Assembly (NCBI GenBank): GCA_017646185.1
Contig: JAGCNA010000118.1
Coordinates: forward strand, 1 to 10,386
Direction of reading: 5' to 3'
Origin: Clostridia bacterium
Lineage (GTDB): Bacteria; Bacillota; Clostridia; Oscillospirales; CAG-382
DNA: 10,386 nucleotides
Part shown: one piece after another, positions 1 to 6,855 of the stretch
Numbering within the stretch: the first letter of the stretch is position 1
Layout: each line of letters starts with the position of its first letter
Translations under genes and position numbers: made by a program
Notes under the pieces: model-generated
Databases searched by the model: none
The model's input: the letters and a program-made list of their open reading frames with translations, nothing else
Told to the model about the DNA's origin: nothing

Positions 1-1
1 G

Positions 2-238
2 TTTATTACCGTGGGGCACAGCTTGTACGGAACGCCCGTATTTGCCCAATATGACCCGAGAGAGAATGAAGAATACCAAAAATACGATACTCTTCTTTTA
101 CAGGTGTTCACTCATCGTACACAGAATGAAACCAAAATTCAGATCGGTGACGAGGGTGCAATACAGTTCTTTATTCCCAAAGAGAATTTAAAGAAAAAAG
201 ATTTTTCGGATATTCTTTATTGGTGGGACTGCTATTGA
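2..238 (+). CDS. C-terminal part of a YwqG-like DUF1963 protein (5' end outside window)
   Basis: This reading frame is already open at the left edge and ends in TGA at 236-238, so only about the last 78 residues are seen. The segment HSLYGTPVFAQYDPR, then YDTLLLQV, then FFIPKENLKKKDFSDILYWWDCY-like ending (key residues FFI, a Lys-rich linker, DFSD and the terminal WDCY) fits my memory of the C-terminus of YwqG/DUF1963 proteins. In these, a Gly-Tyr-Pro-x-Phe-x-Gln-x-Asp-Pro-Arg stretch precedes a Leu-Leu-Gln strand and a Trp-Asp-Cys-Tyr end. The family has no well established biochemical function. A GTG at 11 lies within the domain and is not a credible start. The gene converges with the dehydrogenase gene on the other strand and shares its terminator. 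Confidence 0.75.
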   Translation, partial: FITVGHSLYGTPVFAQYDPRENEEYQKYDTLLLQVFTHRTQNETKIQIGDEGAIQFFIPKENLKKKDFSDILYWWDCY

Positions 239-256
239 GAATTATCAATTAAACTT

Positions 257-303
257 AAAAAACGGCGAAGAAGCTTTAAACTTCTTCGCCGTGTTTTTAT
301 TTT
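257..303. terminator. Bidirectional intrinsic terminator between convergent genes
   Basis: A perfect 12-bp inverted repeat (262-273 with 281-292, stem ACGGCGAAGAAG) encloses a 7-nt loop. It is followed on the plus strand by a T-rich run (294-303) and on the minus strand by five U residues (261-257). It lies 24 nt beyond the stop of the plus-strand DUF1963 gene and about 50 nt beyond the stop of the minus-strand dehydrogenase gene, so it can end both transcripts. The rest of the 239-340 gap holds nothing else I can recognise. Confidence 0.9.
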
Positions 304-340
304 GCTGAATGTGTTTTTTTGGTGTTTTTGCGTGGTGGCT

Positions 341-1327
341 TTATGCCATTCTGGCAAGCTGTTCCTTGGTAACTTCGCACATCATTTTTTCGCCTTTGAG
401 GAAGCGTTCTATCTCTTCGCAGCAATGCTTGCCGATCTTTTTAAGTCCGTTTGCGGCAAGACCTGCAAGGTGAGGTGTCATTATTACGTTGGGGAGAGAA
501 CGGAGAGGATGATCGGCTGCGGGAGGTTCGGGATCGAATACGTCAAGACAAGCGTATTTAAGGTTGCCCGCCTTCATATGCTCGTAAAGCGCTGCTTCGT
601 CTATAATGCTTCCGCGGGCGGTATTTATGAGCACCGCATCCTTTTTCATCATTGCAAGAGTCTGTGCGTTGAACATCTTGTCTGTTTCGGGAATGGAGGG
701 AGCGTGAATGGAGATAATATCCGATTCCTTTAAAACCTCTTCCAAGGATGCCTTTTTACAGCCCATTTTTTCGCACTGTTCTTCGGTTACGAAGGGATCG
801 TAAAGAATGATATCCACATCAAAAGCCTGCATAAGCTCTATGTAATGTCTGCCTGCCCAGCCGCCGCCGATAACGCCGACGGTAAGCTCGTACAGTTCTC
901 TTATATTCTCTTTTCCCTCTGCCCACAATCCATTATGCAGGTTTTCGTTAAGAGCAAAGAAGTTTTTGGAAGCGGCAATGGTAAAGCCCAAAGCGGTTTC
1001 GGAAACGCCCATGGAAAGCATAGCGGCAGATGCGGTTACACGCACGCCCTTGTTCCAAAGGTCATCGCAAACGATAGGCTTAACGCTTCCTGCGGCGTGG
1101 CAAACCAGCTTAAGGTCGGGGCAAACAGACAGAATGTCTGCATCCAGTTCGGTGTTTCCCCAAGTGGTAATGGCGATAGTTGCGCCGGCAAGTGCTTTTT
1201 TAACGGATTCTCTGTCGCTTCCCGTGCCGAAAACCACCTCGCCGATCTGCTCCATACGCTTGATGGAACGGGGGCTGATAACAAGATCCCTTGCGGAATC
1301 GCCCATGATAAGTGCTATTTTTTCCAT
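341..1327 (-). CDS. D-2-hydroxyacid dehydrogenase, NAD-dependent
   Basis: A 328-residue protein of the D-isomer-specific 2-hydroxyacid dehydrogenase family, which interconverts a 2-keto acid and a D-2-hydroxyacid with NAD(H). The N- and C-terminal parts form the substrate domain. The Rossmann core carries the dinucleotide motif G154-G-G156-W-A-G159 and the acidic residue D177 (LYDPF) expected to hold the adenosine ribose. The catalytic triad is visible as R238 (NTARGS), E267 (FDPEPP) and H286 (TPHLAG). An in-frame ATG further upstream at 1420 would add 31 residues inside the neighbouring coding region. I chose 1327 because AAAGGAA lies 7 nt before it and the family domain starts there. It begins 4 nt after the stop of the enolase-superfamily gene and is the last gene of the uvrC operon. 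The substrate cannot be told from sequence; phosphoglycerate dehydrogenase itself is less likely given the context. Confidence 0.9.
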   Translation of the reverse strand: MEKIALIMGDSARDLVISPRSIKRMEQIGEVVFGTGSDRESVKKALAGATIAITTWGNTELDADILSVCPDLKLVCHAAGSVKPIVCDDLWNKGVRVTASAAMLSMGVSETALGFTIAASKNFFALNENLHNGLWAEGKENIRELYELTVGVIGGGWAGRHYIELMQAFDVDIILYDPFVTEEQCEKMGCKKASLEEVLKESDIISIHAPSIPETDKMFNAQTLAMMKKDAVLINTARGSIIDEAALYEHMKAGNLKYACLDVFDPEPPAADHPLRSLPNVIMTPHLAGLAANGLKKIGKHCCEEIERFLKGEKMMCEVTKEQLARMA

Positions 1328-1331
1328 ATTT

Positions 1332-2627
1332 TTATTCCTTTCCGAAATATTTATAATAGCCGTTTTCTCCCGTAAGGAGAGAAAAGTTTGCAAAAAATTC
1401 TGTGTTAAGCTCAAACGCACCCTTGTTTTCCTCGGAAACAGAGTATCCTTCGGGCAAAAGGGATTTCATTTCATTCCAGCGGGTGTAGTTTGCATCTCCG
1501 TTTATTTCGATACAGCCAACGTTCATAACGTCCAAAGCGGGAGAAAGAGAGGCAAACTGTTTGTTCCATTCTGCAAGGAAGGGGTTTACCGTAAGGTCTG
1601 CGCAAAGTACGCCGCAACCCTTTTCACGGGCGGCGGTTATCATATCAAAGGACACGGACACGGTTTTTGCGATAGGCTTTAACGCCACCGCTTTATATCC
1701 CATTTCAATGCGCTTTTTAACGTCCTCTACCGAATGGGCGGATTCATCCGCATTGAACACATAGGGGTAATTCCCTACGTAATATTCTTTTTCTGCGGAA
1801 AAAGGCTCTTCGATAAGGGCGATACGGTCGGATGCGCCCATCTTTTCTATCCCCTCAAGCAACTGTTCAAGACGGGAAAGGGTATCGTATCTGCCGTTTG
1901 CATCCAGATAATACATCACCTTGCCGTTTTTGGTAAGGGGGGTGGAAATATCCTTAACAAGATTATGTATGGAGGATATACGGTCTATATCTTTTTCCAC
2001 CATTATCCGCATATCTTCTTCCGTACCTGCCGTTTCGCCGGAAGGGGCGCCTATTTTTATCTTCATAAGAGCAGTGCCGGTTTCTCCCAGCCGCTTTATC
2101 TCATCCACAGATACGCCATAGGAAACCAGCGGTATGCGGGCAAGACTTTGGTGGCAGGCGTTCATAGCGCTTTTTGCCTTTTGAGGAACCATATCCCCAA
2201 ACCGTTTTACCCCGTGTTTTTGGCACCATACCGACCACAAGGCGATATCCACACCCACAAGGGAATTTAAAATAAAGGTTTCCGCCACCTCAAATCCCGT
2301 AAGGGAAAATGCGTGTTTTTTAAGTGCGGGCAAAAGAGCGGGAATAAGCTCATCGGGAGTGTTAAATGACATTCCCTCAAGCATTTCACAAGCTTTTTTG
2401 GTGACGGAAAGCATAATTTCGTCCCCTTTTTCACCGGGGAAAGCGCCAAACACCTTTGGGTCCGACCAAAGGACGCTTTGTGTGCAGGGGGAAGCGGCAA
2501 AATAACCGTCACATTCAACCTTTACCACGCTTTGCCAAAGCTGTGTAAGATATCCTCCTTTAAATCCAAAGGGGGAGATCAGGGCTTCTTTTACGTGGGT
2601 AACGTTACACTTTTGTATTCTGAGCAT
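1332..2627 (-). CDS. Enolase-superfamily enzyme of the mandelate racemase/muconate lactonizing type
   Basis: A 431-residue protein with the landmarks of the MR/MLE branch of the enolase superfamily, which abstracts the proton alpha to a carboxylate with Mg2+ help. The barrel shows K189-x-K191 (MKIKIG) at the end of the second strand, metal ligands D242 (LDANGRY), E273 (IEEPF) and D294 (NADES), and K317 (ALKPI) on the opposite face. A Lys on each face is the pattern of epimerases/racemases and MLE-like enzymes. About 150 residues precede the barrel, somewhat longer than dipeptide epimerases of some 350 residues. The start at 2627 has GGAGGA five nt upstream and overlaps the end of coaD by 23 nt. 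It is followed at once by a D-2-hydroxyacid dehydrogenase, so a small catabolic route for a hydroxy or sugar acid is possible. Alternatives are dipeptide epimerase or acid-sugar dehydratase; the reaction is not assigned. Confidence 0.8.
   Translation of the reverse strand: MLRIQKCNVTHVKEALISPFGFKGGYLTQLWQSVVKVECDGYFAASPCTQSVLWSDPKVFGAFPGEKGDEIMLSVTKKACEMLEGMSFNTPDELIPALLPALKKHAFSLTGFEVAETFILNSLVGVDIALWSVWCQKHGVKRFGDMVPQKAKSAMNACHQSLARIPLVSYGVSVDEIKRLGETGTALMKIKIGAPSGETAGTEEDMRIMVEKDIDRISSIHNLVKDISTPLTKNGKVMYYLDANGRYDTLSRLEQLLEGIEKMGASDRIALIEEPFSAEKEYYVGNYPYVFNADESAHSVEDVKKRIEMGYKAVALKPIAKTVSVSFDMITAAREKGCGVLCADLTVNPFLAEWNKQFASLSPALDVMNVGCIEINGDANYTRWNEMKSLLPEGYSVSEENKGAFELNTEFFANFSLLTGENGYYKYFGKE
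1335..1341 (-). promoter_or_regulatory. Ribosome binding site that fixes the dehydrogenase start
   Basis: The minus-strand AAAGGAA lies 7 nt upstream of the ATG at 1327 and overlaps the last sense codons of the enolase-superfamily gene. It is the reason for preferring the shorter, 328-residue start over the ATG at 1420. Confidence 0.7.
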
Positions 2628-3081
2628 AAAAATCCTCCGTCATATAGGGAGCAGGGCAAAGCGAGGTTATATCCTCTCCCCGTGCAAGACGCTCTCTCAC
2701 CAGAGTGGAGCTTATGCACTCATATTCCTCTTTTGCGGGAAGCATTACGGTTACGGCCTGGCAACGGGCGGAATTGTACTCCGCCATTTGGGTTTCGTAC
2801 TCCATATCTCCCCGCCGCACGCCTTTTACAATATGGGTGTACCCCTGCCGGACGCAAAGCTCAAACAGCATTCCTTCCCATATTATAACGGGAATATCCG
2901 TGCCCCCAAGGGCTTTTTCCAAAAGGGCTTTCTTTTGTTCGGGGGTAAAAAGATACTCTTTTTCGGGGTTAAAAAGTATTCCCACCGTTACGTCCCCGTA
3001 AAGCTGTTTTGCGCGGAGTATAATATCCAGATGCCCTTTTGTTACGGGGTCATAGCTTCCCGGCAATATTGCCTTTGCCAT
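2605..3081 (-). CDS. coaD: Phosphopantetheine adenylyltransferase
   Basis: A 158-residue CoaD, the usual length for the bacterial hexameric enzyme. It transfers AMP from ATP to 4'-phosphopantetheine to give dephospho-CoA, the penultimate step of CoA synthesis, in the cytoplasm. The nucleotidyltransferase signature is G8-S-Y-D-P-V-T-K-G-H17, where H17 and the Thr/Lys nearby bind ATP phosphates. The second signature I123-S-S-T-L-V-R-E130 is intact. Residues 86-90 (KGVRR) match the conserved arginine loop. The ATG at 3081 is one base downstream of the rsmD stop, preceded only by a weak GAGAAG site, so translation is probably coupled to rsmD. The rsmD-coaD pairing is common in Bacillota. The end of the gene overlaps the enolase-superfamily gene by 23 nt. 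Confidence 0.97.
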   Translation of the reverse strand: MAKAILPGSYDPVTKGHLDIILRAKQLYGDVTVGILFNPEKEYLFTPEQKKALLEKALGGTDIPVIIWEGMLFELCVRQGYTHIVKGVRRGDMEYETQMAEYNSARCQAVTVMLPAKEEYECISSTLVRERLARGEDITSLCPAPYMTEDFYAQNTKV

Positions 3082-3082
3082 T

Positions 3083-3625
3083 TTAATTTCTTCTCATTAC
3101 CGTAACGGCGGTAGAACCGTAGCGGTAGCCTTTGCATTCCCATCCGTCGGGAGGTACGGGAATACCGTCAAAAGCGGATTCAGCGATAATAATGCAATCC
3201 TCTTCCAGAATATCTGTCTGGAACATACGCTTTAAAACTTCGTCTATAAAACCGTCCTTATAAGGAGGGTCAAGAAAAACAAGAGAAAACTTTTGCTTGC
3301 CGTCTGCCATACGAAGATAATCCTTCCAATCTGCGGTAACTATACGGCAATCGGGTAAAAGCTTTGTTTTTGCGGCGTTGTTGCGGATAACCTCGGTAGC
3401 GGCACGGGAATTATCCACGATAACAGCGCTCTGCGCACCTCTTGAAAGTGCCTCCAACGCCATCTGACCGCTTCCGCCGAAAAGATCCAGCACGGTTCTG
3501 TCGCCTATATCAAACTGAATTGCGGAAAAAATTGCCTCTTTTACCTTTTCCGAGGTGGGACGTGTTGCCTCACCGGGGAGAGTTGTAAGACGGGCGCCTC
3601 TGGCTTTTCCGGTTATAATTCTCAT
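3083..3625 (-). CDS. rsmD: 16S rRNA (guanine(966)-N(2))-methyltransferase RsmD
   Basis: A 180-residue class I SAM-dependent methyltransferase that methylates N2 of G966 (E. coli numbering) in 16S rRNA during 30S assembly. The N-terminal RsmD signature R22-P-T-S-E-K-V-K-E-A-I-F33 is present, followed by the SAM-binding strand and glycine loop V45-L-D-L-F-G-G-S-G-Q54, the acidic end of the second strand V70-D71, and the catalytic D119-P-P-Y122 typical of N2-guanine methyltransferases. The length matches the family. The ATG at 3625 is preceded by AAGGAG (3633-3638), placed within the end of uvrC, with only two bases between the uvrC stop and this start. It sits between uvrC and coaD and is almost certainly cotranscribed with both. 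Confidence 0.96.
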   Translation of the reverse strand: MRIITGKARGARLTTLPGEATRPTSEKVKEAIFSAIQFDIGDRTVLDLFGGSGQMALEALSRGAQSAVIVDNSRAATEVIRNNAAKTKLLPDCRIVTADWKDYLRMADGKQKFSLVFLDPPYKDGFIDEVLKRMFQTDILEEDCIIIAESAFDGIPVPPDGWECKGYRYGSTAVTVMRRN

Positions 3626-3627
3626 TT

Positions 3628-5427
3628 TTATTCTCCTTCAAAATAGCTTATAATACTGTCTGCGGTTTTTTCGCTTAAGCCTTTAACCTTTAACAGCTCT
3701 TCCTTTGTCGCCTGCTTTACGGCTTTAAACGAGCCGAAATGCCCTAAAATTGCGGCGGCGGTCTTTTCGCCCACGCCCTTTATGGCGGTGAGTGAGCTGG
3801 AGCTTACGGATTTACGGCGTTTTTTATCCATTCTGTCAAGAGAAAATCTGTGGACTTCCTCTTGTATGCGGTAAATGAACACAAAAAGATCCTGCCTTGT
3901 GGTAAGGCCTATTTCGTTTTCCCCGTCGGTAAGTGAACGGGTCTTGTGGTGCTCATCCTTTATCATACCGAACACGGGTATGTGGGAAAGCCCTTTTTCT
4001 TTAAGCACCTTTTTTGCCACAGCCACGTGCTGTACGCCGCCGTCCATAAGAAGCAGATCGGGTGCATCCCATTCGCTGTGAGAAAATCTGCGGGAGAGCG
4101 CTTCTTCCGTTGCGCCGTAATCATTTTGCGCAAATTCTTTTATATTAAACGTGCGGTAATGCTTTTTCACAAACCGACCGTTTATAAGCACGGTCATACC
4201 TGCGGTGGTATATTCTTCCCCCGAATTGGAGATATCGAAAGCCTCTATACGCTCGGGCACGGTTTCAAGCATGAGGAAGGATGCAAGATTGGTAAGCACC
4301 GCCACGTCCTTTTCCTCTGCTTTGCGCTTGTGCAAAAGTAATTCCTTTGCGTTTGTCTGCGCCATTTCCGCAAGAGTCTTTTTATCACCCCTGCGGGCGA
4401 TTTTTAAAGAAACCTTAAGGGAGGAAAAATCCTTTGCCCACTGCTCAAACAGGCTTATATCCGTTTCTTCAAGCTCAAAGGTGGTGTAAATATCTCCGGG
4501 AATATATCCTCGGAGGGTATACAGCCGCTGAAGCAGAGAGATAACGGCAGAAGAATCCAAAATTTCGTCCGCACCGAAGTAAAGGCACTCTCTGTCTGCG
4601 ATAGCGCCGTGACGCACGAAGAAAAGATTAACGGCAGAGCCCAGATCATCACGGTATACGCCGATAAAATCCCCCTCGAAATCGGGAGCTCCGACAATAT
4701 GTTGTTTATCGCCCAGACGCTTGATGGCGTTTATACGGTCACGGTATTTTGCGGCACGCTCGTAGTACATATCCTCTGCCGCCGCATTCATTTTATCTGT
4801 GAGTGATTTTATTAAAAAAGTATATTCGCCGTTTAGAAAACGGGAAAGTTCGGAAAATATTTCTTTATATTCCGAAGAGCTTATATTTCCCGAGCAGGGA
4901 GCTACGCACAGCCCTATCTGTGCGTTAAGGCAGGGCCGCTGTTTGCCGATATCCTTTGGGAAAACACGGTTGCAGGTGGGAATACCAAAGGTGCGGCGTG
5001 CCGTTTCGGCAATATTTCTGGCAACAATATAAGAGGAAAAGGGGCCGAAATAACGGGCTTTATCGTCCTCCCGTTTATACACGGTAACAAGACGGGGGTA
5101 CTCTTCGTCGGTTATTTTAAGATAAGGATAGCCGGAGGAATCCTTAAGCTTTATATTGTATCTGGGCATATACTGCTTTATAAAAGAGTTTTCAAGCAGC
5201 AACGCCTCTAATTCCGTATCGGTATGGTAAACCTCAAAATCGTGGACAGATGCCACCATACGGGCGGTTTTTCCCGTATGAGTCTGGGCGAAATAGGAGC
5301 TTACACGGTTGCAAAGCGCCTTGGATTTGCCCACGTAGATAACCTTGCCGGATTGGGAATGCATTATATACACGCCGGGGGTTGGGGGAAGCAGGCGCGC
5401 TTTTTCAAGTAATTGCTCTTTGGTCAT
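3628..5427 (-). CDS. uvrC: UvrABC excision nuclease subunit C
   Basis: A 599-residue UvrC, which makes the 3' and 5' incisions in nucleotide excision repair after UvrA/UvrB load on damaged DNA. Domains in order: GIY-YIG nuclease (18-95; G18-V-Y20, Y31-V-G33, R41, E79); a four-cysteine set C152, C166, C174, C178 at the spacing of the reported iron-sulfur cluster of E. coli UvrC; the UVR motif that contacts UvrB (about 207-236); the RNase H-like second nuclease with D398 (FDIS), D436 (NDYGA), D462 (MDGG) and H526 (HRFSL), in line with E. coli D399, D438, D466 and H538; and two helix-hairpin-helix motifs at the C-terminus (about 545-596). All catalytic residues are kept. The ATG at 5427 follows AAAGGA by 8 nt. 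It is the first gene of the five-gene operon and starts just past the ptsH terminator, with no obvious promoter of its own. Confidence 0.98.
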   Translation of the reverse strand: MTKEQLLEKARLLPPTPGVYIMHSQSGKVIYVGKSKALCNRVSSYFAQTHTGKTARMVASVHDFEVYHTDTELEALLLENSFIKQYMPRYNIKLKDSSGYPYLKITDEEYPRLVTVYKREDDKARYFGPFSSYIVARNIAETARRTFGIPTCNRVFPKDIGKQRPCLNAQIGLCVAPCSGNISSSEYKEIFSELSRFLNGEYTFLIKSLTDKMNAAAEDMYYERAAKYRDRINAIKRLGDKQHIVGAPDFEGDFIGVYRDDLGSAVNLFFVRHGAIADRECLYFGADEILDSSAVISLLQRLYTLRGYIPGDIYTTFELEETDISLFEQWAKDFSSLKVSLKIARRGDKKTLAEMAQTNAKELLLHKRKAEEKDVAVLTNLASFLMLETVPERIEAFDISNSGEEYTTAGMTVLINGRFVKKHYRTFNIKEFAQNDYGATEEALSRRFSHSEWDAPDLLLMDGGVQHVAVAKKVLKEKGLSHIPVFGMIKDEHHKTRSLTDGENEIGLTTRQDLFVFIYRIQEEVHRFSLDRMDKKRRKSVSSSSLTAIKGVGEKTAAAILGHFGSFKAVKQATKEELLKVKGLSEKTADSIISYFEGE

Positions 5428-5448
5428 AAAAGGCGTCCTTTTTAACTT

Positions 5449-5480
5449 AAAAAAACAAACGGGAGGGGCAAGCCCCTCCC
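5449..5480 (-). terminator. Intrinsic terminator after ptsH
   Basis: On the minus strand a GGGAGGGG/CCCCTCCC stem (5461-5480) closes on a CTTG tetraloop. It is followed by GTTTG and then seven T residues (5455-5449). It lies 34 nt beyond the HPr stop, and the U tract ends 22 nt before the uvrC start. The rest of the 5428-5514 gap shows no further element I can identify. Confidence 0.9.
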
Positions 5481-5514
5481 CCTGAAAGTTGAGATGACAA
5501 TATTTGCTTAAAGC

Positions 5515-5778
5515 TTAATCGGCAAAGCCGCTGAGTATCAAAGAGCAAAGTCCTTCGATCGCCTCGTTTTCATCTATTCCGTCTGCGATGAGTGTAACGG
5601 AATCACCCTGACGTACGCCAAGGGAAAGAACACCCAGCAAGCTCTTTGCATTTGCACGGCGGGAGTTGTTTTCTATCCACACGGAGCATCTGTATGAGTT
5701 TGCTTTCTGTATAAAGAAAGTGGCAGGGCGTGCATGCAGTCCCACACTGTTAACCAATGTTATCTCCTTTGAAAGCAT
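5515..5778 (-). CDS. ptsH: Phosphocarrier protein HPr of the PTS
   Basis: An 87-residue HPr, the small cytoplasmic carrier that takes phosphate from PEP via Enzyme I and passes it to sugar-specific EIIA domains. The phosphorylated histidine is H15 in G13-L-H-A-R-P-A-T20. The regulatory serine is S46 in K45-S-L-L-G-V-L-S-L-G-V55, the site that HPr kinase/phosphorylase modifies in Gram-positive bacteria for CcpA-mediated catabolite repression. The presence of H15 separates it from Crh. The ATG at 5778 has GGAGG about 9 nt upstream. The gene is alone between its own consensus promoter and terminator; Enzyme I is not adjacent, which is common in Clostridia. Expression is probably constitutive and strong, judging by the promoter. 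Confidence 0.96.
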   Translation of the reverse strand: MLSKEITLVNSVGLHARPATFFIQKANSYRCSVWIENNSRRANAKSLLGVLSLGVRQGDSVTLIADGIDENEAIEGLCSLILSGFAD

Positions 5779-5814
5779 TTTATATTCCTCCGTAATAAAC
5801 TAATATAATAACAT

Positions 5815-5843
5815 ATTATAATGGAAAATTACTTGATTGTCAA
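5815..5843 (-). promoter_or_regulatory. Consensus housekeeping sigma promoter for ptsH
   Basis: On the minus strand TTGACA (5843-5838) is separated by exactly 17 nt from TATAAT (5820-5815), a perfect match to the vegetative (sigma-A/sigma-70) consensus in both hexamers. The -35 begins four bases after the stop codon of the upstream gene. Transcription should start near 5808, giving a leader of about 30 nt with a GGAGG site before the HPr ATG. No room remains for a large leader structure. Confidence 0.9.
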
Positions 5844-5846
5844 GCA

Positions 5847-6374
5847 TTATTTTGATGCAGCTGCATCCGAAATCTCGGCTTCTCCCGTTTTGGAGGGATT
5901 TTCCTTTTGGGTAACGGATTTTACGGTAAGATCAAAGGCTACAAGGGTTCCTTCTGCGGATATAACGTCACCTGCGGAAATAACTTTTCCGTTTTCAAGG
6001 CAGAACACTCCGTCACGGTAATAGCCTTCTACCGTAAGAACACCGGAAATCACGCTTTTTTCAAGCTCTACGTCGGCTTCGTAGCTTCCGTCCTCCATCT
6101 GAACCCAAACGGGCGCCAGAATTTTTGAAAGCTTATCCGTCTTGCCCAGATAGGTATCCGTTCCTGCAATGTAAACGTTATCTCCCGTTATAAAATAACT
6201 GTAAAAGACGGTGGGCACGGGCTCGGTTTCAAAGGCGATCTCCATAGTTACCGTTTCTTCTCCCGAAACAAGACGGATAATATCCGTACGGAAGAATGCG
6301 CCTGCGATTATGGCAACGATAAGCACTATGATAACTATATCCAATACGTTGAATTTTTTAAGCTTATTCCTCAT
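5847..6374 (-). CDS. DUF4330-like single-pass membrane protein (second copy)
   Basis: A 175-residue protein: a short basic cytoplasmic start (MRNKLKKFNVLD), one transmembrane segment at about 10-28, then an extracytoplasmic domain of alternating strands, and a Ser/Lys/Glu-rich tail. The N-terminal F-N-x-L-D-x-x-I-I-V pattern and the downstream GDNVY, LGKTDKL and GVFCLENGKVISAGD stretches resemble DUF4330 proteins as I recall them; the function of that family is unknown. It is a diverged paralogue of the gene just upstream, with the same topology. The ATG at 6374 follows a strong GGAGGT by 8 nt and overlaps the previous gene's end by 11 nt. It is the last gene of the rpsP/trmD run, ending just before the ptsH promoter. 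There is no visible terminator between them. Confidence 0.7.
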   Translation of the reverse strand: MRNKLKKFNVLDIVIIVLIVAIIAGAFFRTDIIRLVSGEETVTMEIAFETEPVPTVFYSYFITGDNVYIAGTDTYLGKTDKLSKILAPVWVQMEDGSYEADVELEKSVISGVLTVEGYYRDGVFCLENGKVISAGDVISAEGTLVAFDLTVKSVTQKENPSKTGEAEISDAAASK

Positions 6375-6855
6375 CAGACTTTACCTCCGTAACACCGGCA
6401 AAATATCCATCGGCGGAAAAGCCGTTTATATAAAATTCTATATCACCGTTCACCTTTAAGTTAACGCCGTTGACGGAATATCCGCGGGAATCGGATTCCG
6501 CGTCTATTTCCACTGTCATAACGATACGGCTATGGTCGGGAACCTCCACCGTAACCAAGGGCCAGCGGTTGCCGCTGTCCACACGGGTGTCCGCATAAAC
6601 CTGAGTAGCCTTGGCGGTATAGGATTTTTTGACCACGCCTATAAAGGCTCCGTCCGTGTTGTAAAGCATATCGCCTTCGTTGATTTGGGCGATAATATCG
6701 TTGGGAACGCAATCCGCAATCACGGTTACCTGAACTTTTTCCGTGCTCCAGCCGGCTTCGGAAAGGGTCTTAACCCCCAAAAACACGAATATTGCAACAA
6801 ATGCAACTATTATTAAAGCGTCAAGAGCGTTAAAGGTTTTTTTGTTCCATTTCAT
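6364..6855 (-). CDS. DUF4330-like single-pass membrane protein (first copy)
   Basis: A 163-residue protein with a basic start (MKWNKKTFNALD), one transmembrane segment at about 11-29 and an extracytoplasmic beta-rich domain. Features shared with DUF4330-type proteins are the FNALDALIIV start, the INEGDMLYNTDGAFIGVV stretch (59-75), where a Gly-Asp pair precedes a Tyr and a Gly-x-Val, and a C-terminal VNLKVNGDIEFYINGF strand pair (131-146). The start ATG at 6855 overlaps the stop of the membrane polymerase-like gene in an ATGA arrangement with only a weak Shine-Dalgarno, so translation is probably coupled to it. Its end overlaps the second copy. Function unknown; the coupling suggests that it works with the polytopic protein in the envelope. 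Confidence 0.7.
   Translation of the reverse strand: MKWNKKTFNALDALIIVAFVAIFVFLGVKTLSEAGWSTEKVQVTVIADCVPNDIIAQINEGDMLYNTDGAFIGVVKKSYTAKATQVYADTRVDSGNRWPLVTVEVPDHSRIVMTVEIDAESDSRGYSVNGVNLKVNGDIEFYINGFSADGYFAGVTEVKSDEE

Noticed and set aside
239..340. Riboswitch or small RNA in the gap between convergent genes
   Set aside because: The gap is only 102 nt, is explained by the bidirectional terminator, and follows two gene ends rather than preceding a start.
302..733. Plus-strand open frame of 143 codons, and similar long plus-strand frames at 845-1375, 966-1682, 1734-2270 and 8576-9223
   Set aside because: They lie opposite clearly identified genes, have Cys/Phe/His-rich low-information translations, no ribosome binding sites and no recognisable domain; they are antisense shadows.
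1328..1420. Longer start for the dehydrogenase at the ATG at 1420 (31 extra residues)
   Set aside because: The extra residues do not match the family, lie wholly within the enolase-superfamily gene, and the ATG at 1327 has a proper ribosome binding site at 7 nt.
4210..4239. Possible loss of a catalytic residue in UvrC (FDISN instead of FDISH)
   Set aside because: The metal ligand is the Asp, which is present, along with D436, D462 and H526; Asn after FDIS is, as I recall, seen in other Bacillota UvrC proteins.
5515..5778. Crh (HPr-like regulator) instead of HPr
   Set aside because: Crh lacks the phosphorylatable His15; here H15 sits in an intact GLHARPAT motif.
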